Assembly: GCA_048595745.1 (NCBI GenBank)
Contig: CP184361.1
DNA: 64,000 nucleotides
Strand: one strand, 5' to 3'
Source: Aquipseudomonas alcaligenes_A
GTDB lineage: Bacteria; Pseudomonadota; Gammaproteobacteria; Pseudomonadales; Pseudomonadaceae
In this document: positions 45,555 through 55,000 of the stretch, in pieces
Position numbering within the stretch: the stretch's first letter is position 1
Layout: every line of letters begins with the position of its first letter
Position numbers and translations under genes: made by a program
Notes under the pieces: model-generated
What the model saw: only the letters and a program-made list of their open reading frames with translations
Told to the model about the DNA's origin: nothing
The model's database searches: none

Positions 45555-47189
45555 TTACACACGGAAACGACCCACCAGCTGGGCCAGGCCATGCGACAGT
45601 TCGGACAGGCGGGCACTGGCCTGGGTGCTCTGCTCGGAAGTCTGTGCCGCCTCGTTGGAAAGGTCGCGGATGTCACTGATGTTGCGTGCGATCTCTTCGG
45701 TCACGCTGCTCTGCTCCTCGCAGGCGGTGGCGATCTGCGCGGCCATGTCGTTGATCCGCGCCACCGAGTCACCAGTGGCAGACAACGCGCCATCCACGCC
45801 AGCGGCCCGCTCGACGCTGAAGCGCGCTTTTTCGCTGCCGGAGTGCATGGCCTTAACCGCATTGTGCACGCCAACCTGCAGACGCTCGATCATCTGCTGG
45901 ATATCCTTGGTGGAGTCCTGGGTGCGCGCGGCCAGCGCACGCACCTCGTCGGCCACCACGGCAAAACCGCGGCCCTGTTCACCGGCACGCGCCGCCTCGA
46001 TGGCCGCGTTGAGTGCCAGCAGGTTGGTCTGTTCGGCAATCCCCTTGATCACCGCCAGTACAGCACCGATGTTGGCTGTCTCCTGCTCCAGAGTCTGGAT
46101 AGTGTCGGAGGCACTCTCCACCTCATTGGCCAACTGGCGGATGGCGTGGATGGTGGCGCCCACCACCTCGGCACCCTCGCGGGACTGCAGCTCGGCACTG
46201 CGCGCCGCATCGGCGGCATTCTGCGCATTGCGCGCTACCTCGTGCACGGCTGCGCTCATCTCGGTGGCAGCCGTGCTGACCTGATCGACCGCCGCATGCT
46301 CGCTGGTGATCAGACGATCATTGGCCGCAGCCATGCCAGCCAGTGTCTGAGCAGACTGGGCGACTTCGCCGGTCACCCGGCCAACCTCGCGAATCAGCGG
46401 TTGCAGCTTGTCGAGGAAACGGTTGAAAGCGTCGCTCAGCTTGCCCAGTTCATCACGCGAAAGCACCTCCAGGCGCACACGCAAATCGCCATCGCCCTCG
46501 GCAATCTGTTCGATGCGATGCAGCAGATTGTGCAGGGGACGAGTCACCAGCAACGGGAAGCCGACTACCAAGACGCAACAAATGAGCAAACCGATGGCAA
46601 TGATCAGCCCCTGCTGCCAGCTGCGCTCCTCACCCAGGGCAATAGCAGCCTTGCCTTCGGCATTGGCTTCGTTGTCCTCCAGTTCACCGAGCTTGTCGAT
46701 GGCATCGCGCATCGCCTCGAACTGCGCCTCGCTGTCGCCGTAACTGAGCGCAGACGCTGCAGCGGGGTCCGATTCACTCAGCGCCAGCACCTTGCCGGAG
46801 GTGCTCTTCCATTGCGCAAAGCCTGCGTCGAACTTGGCCACCAGCGCCTTGGCCTCGGCACCCGGCTGCATGTCGGCGTACTTGTGCACGCGCTCGTAGG
46901 CCTGCTGCAGGTTCTCCGCATGGGAGTCGCGCAGGCTCTGGGCAAACTCGCCAGCCGCTTCGTCGAGCAGGCTGCGTTCGGCCACGAAGGCCTGGTAGAG
47001 GTCCCGATCCGCGTTCAACAGCAGGCTGATAGCCGGCAGATAGCGATTGGTCAGGCGCGTGCTGGAATCGGCAACCTGACCAATGCCCTGGACGCCGAGG
47101 CTGCCGATAAGCACCAGCAGAACGGCAAGCAGCAGGATTGGCAGAGCGATCTTCCAGCGGAAACCGAGATCGGCAAATAGACGCAACAT
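45555..47189 (-). CDS. Methyl-accepting chemotaxis protein with four-helix periplasmic sensor
   Basis: A 544-aa transmembrane chemoreceptor. The first membrane helix is at about residues 13-33 and the second at about 193-214. The roughly 160-residue periplasmic region between is all-helical (4HB type). HAMP follows (RPLHNLLHRIEQIAEGDGDLRVRL), then the signalling tip GIAEQTNLLALNAAIEAARAGEQ. The ligand is unknown. No sigma-28 promoter like that of aer was found. A CA motif lies in its leader. Confidence 0.9.
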   Translation of the reverse strand: MLRLFADLGFRWKIALPILLLAVLLVLIGSLGVQGIGQVADSSTRLTNRYLPAISLLLNADRDLYQAFVAERSLLDEAAGEFAQSLRDSHAENLQQAYERVHKYADMQPGAEAKALVAKFDAGFAQWKSTSGKVLALSESDPAAASALSYGDSEAQFEAMRDAIDKLGELEDNEANAEGKAAIALGEERSWQQGLIIAIGLLICCVLVVGFPLLVTRPLHNLLHRIEQIAEGDGDLRVRLEVLSRDELGKLSDAFNRFLDKLQPLIREVGRVTGEVAQSAQTLAGMAAANDRLITSEHAAVDQVSTAATEMSAAVHEVARNAQNAADAARSAELQSREGAEVVGATIHAIRQLANEVESASDTIQTLEQETANIGAVLAVIKGIAEQTNLLALNAAIEAARAGEQGRGFAVVADEVRALAARTQDSTKDIQQMIERLQVGVHNAVKAMHSGSEKARFSVERAAGVDGALSATGDSVARINDMAAQIATACEEQSSVTEEIARNISDIRDLSNEAAQTSEQSTQASARLSELSHGLAQLVGRFRV

Positions 47190-47207
47190 GATGGGACTCC
47201 ACGCTTA

Positions 47208-47220
47208 CCAACGTTGTTGT
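47208..47220 (-). promoter_or_regulatory. CA motif in the chemoreceptor leader
   Basis: The mRNA strand reads AAACAACAACG about 20-30 nt before the ATG and upstream of the likely GGAG ribosome site. It matches AAYAAYAA of Hfq/Crc targets but is farther from the ribosome site than in the acyl-CoA dehydrogenase leader, so support is weaker. Confidence 0.3.
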
Positions 47221-47338
47221 TTGCCTTAAGCATAGCCAGCGCCAGGCAACTGAGGAGGCAGATCATCTTGCGAATACCCTGGCGCCAGCGGCAGCCCAAC
47301 AGTGATTGACTCTGCGCACTTCCAACTCAAGGATCGCA

Positions 47339-47829
47339 ATGCCTTTGTCACTGACTCGCGGGCTCGGCAATCTAACCAGCCTGATAAGCCTGTCGATGGC
47401 TGCCAGTCTGATCATGCTGGGCGGCACCCTGCTGCTGCCGGTACGCGACAACGGCGGCACATTGCTTGGCGGCGTGGGAGGCGAATACGGTTTGTATCTG
47501 TTGCTGCTGGCCTTGGGCATGGGCTTCTCCATGACCATGGCGACCGTCGCCCAGTGGCTGATGTATCCGGACAATCGACAGGGGTGCTACTCCTGTCGCC
47601 GAGCCGTGACGAGTTGTGGAGCCTGGGGATGGCCAGCCTCCTGCTGACGTCGCCACTGCTCCTGCGCGCCCCGCGACTTCCCAACCCTCTGCGCGCAGGC
47701 TTGCTCACCACGCTGGTGCTGCTCTGCAGTCTCGCGTTCTACCTGCTCGCGCTGTTTTTCGACACGCGCTCGGCACCGAGAGAATGCCTTGACCATCTGC
47801 AGCGACAAGTCCGCCTGTGCATCGAATGA
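47339..47829 (+). pseudogene. Frameshifted small membrane protein gene
   Basis: Behind a good ribosome site (AAGGA), the frame from 47339 encodes a membrane protein (helices around MAASLIMLGGTLLLP and LYLLLLALGMGFSM) up to MYPDNRQ. The hydrophobic sequence then continues in the -1 frame from about 47582 (VLLLSPSRDELWSLGMASLL and on) to the stop at 47829, giving about 160 residues and four helices in all. The switch is at CAGGGGTGC: one more G would restore a single frame. A sequencing or assembly error, a true mutation, or slippage on the G run are all possible. I do not recognise the family. Confidence 0.6.
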
Positions 47830-47895
47830 CAGACGCGGAGCGTTACGGCTTTTTGTGCTAGCTTGCCCGCCCACATACACCGACCGGAGCGCCCC

Positions 47896-48174
47896 ATGGC
47901 CATCACCAAAGACCAGCTGATTTCCGACCTCGCCGAAGCCTGCGACCTGCAGAAGAGCGACGTGCGCGCCCTGCTCGACCAGCTCGGCGAGATCGTTGCC
48001 GATGCCCTGGAGAACGACGGCGAGATAAGCCTGCCAGGCATCGGCAAGCTCAAGGTCAACGAGCGCCCGGCGCGTACCGGCCGCAACCCGGCCACCGGCC
48101 AGTCGATCCAGATCGCTGCGAAGAAGACAGTCAAGCTGGTGCCGGCCAAAGCCCTGCTGGATGGCCTTAACTGA
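47896..48174 (+). CDS. HU-family DNA-binding protein
   Basis: A 92-aa protein starting MAITKDQLISDLAEA behind GGAGCG. It has the HU/IHF fold: two N-terminal helices, the GIGKLKVNERPARTGRNPATGQ beta-arm with the conserved RxxRNPxTG, and a C-terminal helix. It differs from standard HU (HupB) in the N-terminal helices and may be a specialised paralogue. It is transcribed with the sense of the small lipoprotein downstream but separated from it by 135 bp. Confidence 0.88.
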   Translation: MAITKDQLISDLAEACDLQKSDVRALLDQLGEIVADALENDGEISLPGIGKLKVNERPARTGRNPATGQSIQIAAKKTVKLVPAKALLDGLN

Positions 48175-48309
48175 GCGGCGCGCCCGCTCAGAACATGAAC
48201 CAGTCAACGCTGCGGGCACGCACGTTTGCTCCGCAGCCCCTCCTTGGTTAAGGTCGCCGCGAGCCCGGTTTTGGGCCGGGACGTATCAAAAAGCCAAGGA
48301 TGCTAGAAA

Positions 48310-48618
48310 ATGCTGAAACGTATTCTGACTGCCACTGCCTTCGCCACCCTGCTGAGCGGCTGCGCCAACGGCCTGTCGCCGGTCGGTGTCGGCCTGATCA
48401 CTGACGTGAAAGGCCCGATCACCGCTACCACCGCCCAGGGCGGCAAGCAGGGCACCTCCTGCGCCACCACCATCATCGGCCTGATCAACAAAGGTGACGC
48501 CTCCATCGAGGCCGCCAAGGCCAACGGCAGCATCTCCACCGTGGCCACCGCCGACTACCACACCAAGGGCTTCTACCCCTTCTACGGCAAGACCTGCGTC
48601 AACGTCACCGGTCAGTAA
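48310..48618 (+). CDS. TRL-like small lipoprotein
   Basis: A 102-aa lipoprotein. The lipobox LLSGC gives an acylated cysteine at residue 18. The mature part contains GLITDVKGPITATTAQGGKQG and GDASIEAAKANGSISTVATADY, typical of the TRL-like family. Two further cysteines may form a disulfide. The function of the family is unknown. The gene stands alone between an HU-like gene and the convergent ligA. Confidence 0.78.
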   Translation: MLKRILTATAFATLLSGCANGLSPVGVGLITDVKGPITATTAQGGKQGTSCATTIIGLINKGDASIEAAKANGSISTVATADYHTKGFYPFYGKTCVNVTGQ

Positions 48619-48625
48619 TGGCCTG

Positions 48626-48647
48626 GGCCCCGGCGCTCGCCGGGGCC
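48626..48647. terminator. Hairpin between the TRL-like gene and ligA
   Basis: A perfect 9-bp stem GGCCCCGGC/GCCGGGGCC with loop GCTC lies between convergent stop codons. There is no T run on either side, so it may act weakly in both directions. Confidence 0.45.
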
Positions 48648-48654
48648 TCCTCGC

Positions 48655-51012
48655 TCAACGCCCGTAGCCGGCCAGCAGCGCCAGAAACTCCGCTTCATCC
48701 ATCACCTTCACACCGAGTTCGTTGGCCTTGGCCAGCTTGGAGCCGGCACCCGGCCCCGCCACCACGCAGGCGGTCTTGGCCGACACCGAACCGGCCACCT
48801 TGGCCCCCAGGCTCTCCAGCTTCTCCTTGCCGACATCGCGGCTCATAGCCTCCAGCGTGCCGGTCAGCACCCAGGTCTGTCCCGCCAGGGGCAAGCCCTC
48901 CACCACCTTCTTCTCGCTTGCCCAGTGCATGCCGAACTCGCGCAGCTGAGCCTCGATCAGGGCGGCGCGCTCGGCATTGGCCGGGATGTCGAAGAAATCG
49001 CGCAGCGACTTGGCGGCTTTCTCGTTGAGGCGTTCGACCTGGCGCAGATCCAGCCAGTCGGCCGTGATCACCCCCTGTAGGCTGCCGAACCTGGCCGCCA
49101 GCTTCTCCGCGCCGGTGGCGGCGATGAAGGGGATGTTGAGCTTGTCGATGAAGCCCGCCAGGGTCGCACAGGCGGAGAACTCTGGACTGAGGTCGCCCTC
49201 CTCCTGAAGCTCGATGCCACGGGCCAGCAGGTCATCGATGACCTTGAGGTTGTGCCCATCCTCGAAGAAGTTGCGGATCTCCGAGGCCACTTCCAGACCG
49301 ACATCCGGCAGGTAGGTCAGCACCTCCGGCAGGGCCACGCGGATGCGTGCCAGCGAACCCAGCGCGCGAGCCAGCAGCTTGGCGGTTTCCTCACCCACAT
49401 CCGGGATGCCCAGGGCGTAGATGAAGCGTGCCAGAGTCGGCCTGGCGCTATCGCGGATTGCCGCCAGCAGGTTGCGCGTGGACAGGTCGGCGAAGCCTTC
49501 CAGCACCACCACCTGCTCGTAGGTCAGGGTGTAGAGGTCGGCCGGCGAGGCCACTAGGCCGGTGTCGACCAGTTGCTCGACGATCTTGTCGCCCAGGCCC
49601 TCAATGTCCAGGGCACGGCGCGAGGCGAAGTGAATGATCGCCTGCTTGAGCTGGGCGGCGCAGGACAGGCGACCGACGCAGCGATAGACCGAACCCTCGC
49701 TGGTGGTTTCACGGCCCTTGCTGCGCTTGACCAGCTGGGTGCGCTCGACGGCGGAGCCACACACCGGGCACTGCTCGGGTACATGCACCGGGCGGGCATC
49801 GGCCGGGCGGCGCTCGGCCACCACCTGCATCACCTGCGGAATGACGTCGCCGGCGCGGCGGATGATCACGGTGTCACCGATCATCAGGCCCAGGCGCGCG
49901 ACCTCGTCCATGTTGTGCAGGGTGGCGTTGGAGACGGTGACGCCGGCCACCTTGACCGGTTTCAGGCGTGCCACCGGGGTGACGGCGCCGGTGCGGCCGA
50001 CCTGGAACTCCACATCGAGCAGCTCGGTGAGCTCTTCCTGGGCCGGGAACTTGTGGGCCAGCGCCCAGTGCGGGGTGCGCGCGCGGAAGCCGAGCTGCTG
50101 CTGGTCCTCGATGTTGTTGACCTTGAACACCACGCCATCGATGTCATAGGGCAGCGCCATGCGCCGCTCGCCGATATCGCGGTAGTAGGCCAGGCACTGC
50201 TCGATGCCACGCGCCAGCTTCAGCTCGCGACTGATCGGCACGCCCCAGGCCTTGAGCTGTTCGAGCATGCCAACCTGGGTGGCCGGCAGCTCGCCGCTGA
50301 CCTGGCCGACGCCGTAGCAGCAGAACTCCAGCGGGCGGCTGGCGGTGATCTTCGGGTCGAGCTGGCGCAGGCTGCCGGCGGCCGCATTGCGCGGGTTGGC
50401 GAAGGTCTTGGCACCGCTCTCGGCCTGGCGCGCATTCAGCTCGTCAAAGCCGGCTCTGGGCATGTAGACCTCGCCGCGCACTTCCAGCACAGCCGGCCAC
50501 CCCTCGCCCTTGAGCTTCAGCGGCACGTTGCGAATGGTGCGCACGTTGGCGCTGATGTCCTCGCCGGTGCTGCCGTCGCCGCGGGTGGCACCGCGTACCA
50601 GCTGGCCGTCGCGGTACAGCAGGCTGACGGCCAGGCCGTCGAGCTTGGGCTCGCAGCTGTATTCCACCTCGGCGCCGCCACCGAACAAGTCGCCGCCAGA
50701 GAGGCCGAGGCCGCCCTGCACGCTGCGGTCGAAGGCTCGCAGGTCCTCCTCCTCGAAGCCGTTGCCCAGGCTGAGCATGGGCACCTCGTGGCGCACCTCG
50801 CCGAAGGCGCTGAGCGCCTCGCCACCCACGCGCTGGGTCGGCGACTCCGGCGTCACCAGCTCGGGGTGTTCGGCTTCCAATGCCTGCAGCTCGCGGAACA
50901 GGCGGTCGTACTCGGCGTCCGGCACGCTCGGCTCGTCCAGTACGTAATAGCGGTAGTTGTGCTCATCCAGTTCGGCACGAAGTGCGGCAATGCGTTGGGC
51001 GGCGTCGGTCAT
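48655..51012 (-). CDS. ligA: NAD-dependent DNA ligase LigA
   Basis: A 785-aa ligase that seals nicks with NAD. Domain Ia is at the N-terminus (AALRAELDEHNYRYYVLDEPSV). The adenylation site is KLDG with K123. An OB fold, a four-cysteine zinc finger (CPVCGSAVE...CVGRLSC), helix-hairpin-helix repeats and a C-terminal BRCT domain (PLAGQTWVLTGTLEAMSRD) follow. It is longer than the E. coli enzyme, as is usual in Pseudomonas. It follows zipA across a palindromic hairpin. Confidence 0.96.
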   Translation of the reverse strand: MTDAAQRIAALRAELDEHNYRYYVLDEPSVPDAEYDRLFRELQALEAEHPELVTPESPTQRVGGEALSAFGEVRHEVPMLSLGNGFEEEDLRAFDRSVQGGLGLSGGDLFGGGAEVEYSCEPKLDGLAVSLLYRDGQLVRGATRGDGSTGEDISANVRTIRNVPLKLKGEGWPAVLEVRGEVYMPRAGFDELNARQAESGAKTFANPRNAAAGSLRQLDPKITASRPLEFCCYGVGQVSGELPATQVGMLEQLKAWGVPISRELKLARGIEQCLAYYRDIGERRMALPYDIDGVVFKVNNIEDQQQLGFRARTPHWALAHKFPAQEELTELLDVEFQVGRTGAVTPVARLKPVKVAGVTVSNATLHNMDEVARLGLMIGDTVIIRRAGDVIPQVMQVVAERRPADARPVHVPEQCPVCGSAVERTQLVKRSKGRETTSEGSVYRCVGRLSCAAQLKQAIIHFASRRALDIEGLGDKIVEQLVDTGLVASPADLYTLTYEQVVVLEGFADLSTRNLLAAIRDSARPTLARFIYALGIPDVGEETAKLLARALGSLARIRVALPEVLTYLPDVGLEVASEIRNFFEDGHNLKVIDDLLARGIELQEEGDLSPEFSACATLAGFIDKLNIPFIAATGAEKLAARFGSLQGVITADWLDLRQVERLNEKAAKSLRDFFDIPANAERAALIEAQLREFGMHWASEKKVVEGLPLAGQTWVLTGTLEAMSRDVGKEKLESLGAKVAGSVSAKTACVVAGPGAGSKLAKANELGVKVMDEAEFLALLAGYGR

Positions 51013-51035
51013 GCTGTGTGGGTCCTGGAAAACGA

Positions 51036-51059
51036 CAAGAGCAGCCTAGGCTGCTCTTG
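51036..51059 (-). terminator. Perfect 24-bp palindrome between zipA and ligA
   Basis: The sequence is its own complement over 24 bases, with arms beginning CAAGAGCAGC around the centre CTAG. It lies 21 bp after the zipA stop and 24 bp before ligA. On the minus strand it is followed by TCGTTTTCC. It could be a partial terminator or attenuator that sets ligA expression below that of zipA. Confidence 0.55.
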
Positions 51060-51080
51060 GGATTGCGTAAGCTAGAACGC

Positions 51081-51893
51081 TTAGCGTTTGCCGGCGAGCT
51101 GCTTCTTGCGCTCGAACTCGACGATACGCTGGCGGTAGTGCTCGATGGTCTGCGCGGTCATCACACTGCGCTGGTCGTCCTTCAGCTCACCATTGAGCTC
51201 ATGAGCGAGCTTGCGTGCGGCGGCGATCATCACGTCGAAGGCCTGCTTCGGATGGCGTGGGCCCGGCAGGCCGAGGAAGAAACTCACCGCCGGGGTGTAG
51301 AACAGCTCGAAGTCGTCCAGATCGAAGGTGCCCGGCTTGACGCCGTTGGCCATGGAGAACAGCACTTCGCCGTTGCCGGCCATGCTTTCGTGGCGGTGGA
51401 AGATGTCCATCTCGCCAAAGCGCAGGCCGCTTTCCAGAATGTTCTGCAGCAGCGCCGGGCCCTTGAAGCCCTCGGCGTCGCGGGCGATCACATTGATCAC
51501 CAGCACTTCCTCGACCGGCAGTTGCTCCTTGCTCGATTTGGCGCTGTGCGGCTCGTCTTCATCTTCGACCGGCGTCAGCAGGGTCGGCACCGGCTCGTCG
51601 GCATCCAGCCCCAGGTCACCCTGCTTCGGCTCGATGTTGCGCTTGCGATTGAGCTCGCTGGCGCTGACGGTGGGCATATCGGCTTCGTTGAATTCGGGCT
51701 CGCGCTTGCGATCGATGACACGGGCAGGGCCCAGCAGATCGGGGTCGGCATCGTCATCCGGCAGGTTGCTGAAACTGTGGTCAAGCTTGAACTTCAGCTT
51801 GCCGCTACCGCCCCGCATGCGGCGCCAGCCGTCAAACAGAATGCCGACGATGACGATGACACCAATGACGATCAGCCAATAGCGCAGCTCCAT
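51081..51893 (-). CDS. zipA: Cell division protein ZipA
   Basis: A 270-aa division protein. An N-terminal membrane anchor (WLIVIGVIVIVGILFDGWRRM) is followed by a charged linker and a C-terminal FtsZ-binding domain (about residues 130-260, VLVINVIARDAEGFKGPALLQNI onward). It ties the Z ring to the membrane. It lies 174 bp after smc with its own promoter region, which carries a LexA-like box. Confidence 0.94.
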   Translation of the reverse strand: MELRYWLIVIGVIVIVGILFDGWRRMRGGSGKLKFKLDHSFSNLPDDDADPDLLGPARVIDRKREPEFNEADMPTVSASELNRKRNIEPKQGDLGLDADEPVPTLLTPVEDEDEPHSAKSSKEQLPVEEVLVINVIARDAEGFKGPALLQNILESGLRFGEMDIFHRHESMAGNGEVLFSMANGVKPGTFDLDDFELFYTPAVSFFLGLPGPRHPKQAFDVMIAAARKLAHELNGELKDDQRSVMTAQTIEHYRQRIVEFERKKQLAGKR

Positions 51894-51966
51894 GAAACTC
51901 CCAAACCCCTAAACGATGAAAATGTAATGAAAATAAGGGCTTCCTGCCCCTTTGGAACGCGAACAA

Positions 51967-51982
51967 CTGTATGTTTTTACAG
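51967..51982 (-). promoter_or_regulatory. LexA-like box upstream of zipA
   Basis: CTGTATGTTTTTACAG fits CTG-N10-CAG with CTGTAT on one side and ACAG on the other, close to the E. coli consensus CTGTATATATATACAG. It lies 74 bp before the zipA ATG in an AT-rich intergenic stretch where a promoter is expected. This gene is not among the LexA targets I can recall for P. aeruginosa, so it is a sequence-based proposal only. Confidence 0.5.
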
Positions 51983-52067
51983 GTGATTTTCGCGTGTAAC
52001 AAAAGTGAGGCCTAAGCTAGCACGACGAACGGTAAATGTGCACCGTGGCAAGGCATTTCCTGATTTT

Positions 52068-55000
52068 TCAGGCCTCCACCAGCGTCATGGCCTCCTCGAC
52101 ATCCACCGCCACCAGGCGCGAGCAACCCGGCTCGTGCATGGTTACCCCCATCAGCTGATCGGCCATCTCCATGGCGATCTTGTTGTGGGTGATGTAGATG
52201 AACTGCACCGTCTCCGACATTTCCTTGACCAGTCGCGCATAGCGGCCGACGTTGGCGTCGTCGAGTGGCGCGTCCACCTCGTCGAGCATGCAGAACGGCG
52301 CCGGATTCAGCTTGAAAATGGCGAACACCAGGGCCAGCGCAGTCAGCGCCTTCTCGCCGCCGGACAGCAGGTGAATGGTGCTGTTCTTCTTGCCCGGCGG
52401 GCGCGCCATGATCGCCACACCGGTGTCCAGCAAGTCCTCGCCGGTAAGTTCCAGGTAGGCATGGCCGCCACCGAAGACCTTGGGGAACAGCGCCTGTAGA
52501 CCGGCGTTGATCTGGTCGAAGGTTTCCTTGAAGCGGTTACGAGTTTCCTTGTCGATCTTGCGGATGACGTTTTCCAGCGTCTCCAGCGCCTCCACCAGGT
52601 CGGCGTTCTGCGCATCCAGGTAGCGCTTGCGCTCGGACTGCTGCTGGTACTCGTCGATCGCCGCCAGGTTGATCGCACCGAGACGTGCAATGCGCCCAGC
52701 CAGCTGCTCCAGCTGCTGGTCCCAGGCCGCCTCGCTGGCGTCGCTGGGCAGAGTGGCGAGCACCCCATGCAGGTCGTAGCCGTCTTCCAGCAACTGGTCC
52801 TGTAGGGCCTTGCGCCGCACGTTGAGGCCCTGCCAGTCCATGCGCTGCTGCTCTAGCTGGCCGCGCAGCAGTTGCGCCTGCTGCTCGGCCTGGCTGCGCC
52901 GCTTCTCGGCATCACGCAGCTCACGGTCGGCATCTTCCAGGGCCAGGCGCGCGAGCTTGAGCTCGTCCTCGACGCCCATGCGCTTCTCCAGCAGCTCTTC
53001 GAGCTTCATGCGCAGCTCTTCCAGCGGCGCGGCGCCCTCCTCCAGGTTCAGCGAGAGCTGCTCGCGGCGCTCGATGGCGCGTTCGAACTGCAGCTCCAGG
53101 CGCTCCAGCGCCTGGCGCGTGGACTCGTGCTGAGCCCTGATTGAACCCAGGCGCACGGCCAGCTGATGGGCGTGATCCTTGTGCTGGCGGGCCTCCTGGC
53201 GAACCCGATCGAGACGCTCGCGCAACTGGTCGCGGCTGGCCAGCAGTTGCTCGCGCTGCTCGGTATCGGTAGCCATGGCGTCCAGCGCGTCCTGCAGTAC
53301 CAGACGTGCTTCACCCAGCTGTTCCTGCTCCAGCTCGCGCTGCTCGGCGACCTCGCCCTGCTCTTCGTCCAGACGGCGACGGCGCAACGCCAGTTGCTCG
53401 GCCTTGGCCTGACCAGCGGAAAGCCTGGCCTTCAGCTCGCCCTGGCGACGTGCTTCGTCCTGGACCAGGCGGCGCTGCTGTTCGCGCGCGTCTTCCTGCT
53501 GGCGCTGGCTGGCCTGCAGACGCTGCAGGGTATCCTCGAGATCGGCCAGGGCCGCCTCGCGTTCATCGCGCTCGGCGTGCAGCCGTTCCAGCTCCTGGCC
53601 GCGGGCCAGCACGCCGCTTTCTGCCTCGCTGGCGCGGCGCACGCGCAGGAAATGCCGACCGACCCAGTAGCCGTCGCGGCTGATCAGGCTCTCGCCGTCG
53701 CCCAGCTGCAGGCGCTGGGCCAGAGCCTGATCCAGGCTCTCTACCGGGCGTACCCGGCCCAACCAGGGTGCCAGGTCGATACTCGCCTCGACCTTGTCCA
53801 GCAGGCTGCCAGCGATGCGCGCACTGCCGGTTTGCGGATTGATCAGGCGCAGCTCGCCCTGGTCGAAACCGCCCAGGCTCAGATGATTGAAATCGTCCAG
53901 CAGCACGGCCTGCAGGTCGGCGCCGAGCACCGTCTCCACCGCCAGCTCCCAGCCGCTCTCCACCCGCAGGCCTTCGGCCAGGCGTGGACGGTTGTTCAGC
54001 TGGTGTTCGCGCAGCCATTCCGAAGCGCCCTTGCCCGGGTTCAGCGCGGCCTGCTGCAACGCCTCCAGGGAGGCAATACGTCCATTCAGCCGCTGCAGTT
54101 CGCCCTGGGCCTGCTGCTGGGCCTGGGTGGCCTGCTGCAGCTCGCCACGCAGCTGTTCGAGGCGTTCGGCCTGGCCGGCTTCGGCGGCATGCAGCTCGTC
54201 CAGCTGCAGCTCGCTGGCGGCCAGCTGCTCGGCCAGCTCAAGAATCGCGGCGTCTTCCGGATCAGCAGCCAATTGGGCCAATTCGTCGGCCAGGCGGCGC
54301 TGGCGCTCGGCCAGACGCTCCAGGCTCTGCTCCAGCTGGGCAATGCGCGACTGCTGGACTTCGGCCTGGCGGCGCGGTTCGGCACTGCGCTGGTTGAAGC
54401 CGTCCCACTGCTCCTGCCAGCCATGCATGGCGCTCTCGGCTTCTTCCAGCGCGGCGGCGGACTCCTCGGCCGCGGCACTGGTGAGTTCCTGCTCGGGCTC
54501 GAGCATGGCCAGCTCTTCCGCCAGGGTCGCCAGCAGGGTGCGATCATGGCCCAGGTGCGATTCGGTCTCAAGGCGCGCGCGCTCGGCCTCGTTGAGGTCG
54601 TCCTGCAGCTGGCGCAGGCGCTGCTGGCCGTGCTGGATGCTCTGCTCGACGCGCGCGATGTCACCGCCCACCGAATAGAAACGCGCCTGCACCTGGTTGA
54701 AGCGCTCAGACAGCTCATGGTGGCCGTCGCGCAGACGCTCGATACTGGCGTCGGCACTGCGCTGCTCGGCCACCAGGGCCTCGTAGGCCACCTCCTGGTC
54801 GCCGATCACCTGTTCGCGGCTACCGACCTGCAGGTTCAGCGTCTGCCAGCGCAGGGCCGCCAGCTGGGCCTTGAGCTGACGCTCCTCGGCCTTGTATTCC
54901 TGGTACTTCTCGGCGGCCTGGGCCTGGCGGTGCAGGCGTTCGAGCTGACGTTCCAGCTCTTCGCGCAGGTCGGTCAGGCGCGCCAGGTTCTCCTGGGTGC

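Noticed and set aside
52030..52067. CCTGA-TTTT-TCAGG hairpin after smc as a terminator.
   Set aside because: The stem is only 5 bp and no T run follows on the transcribed strand, so termination is not supported.
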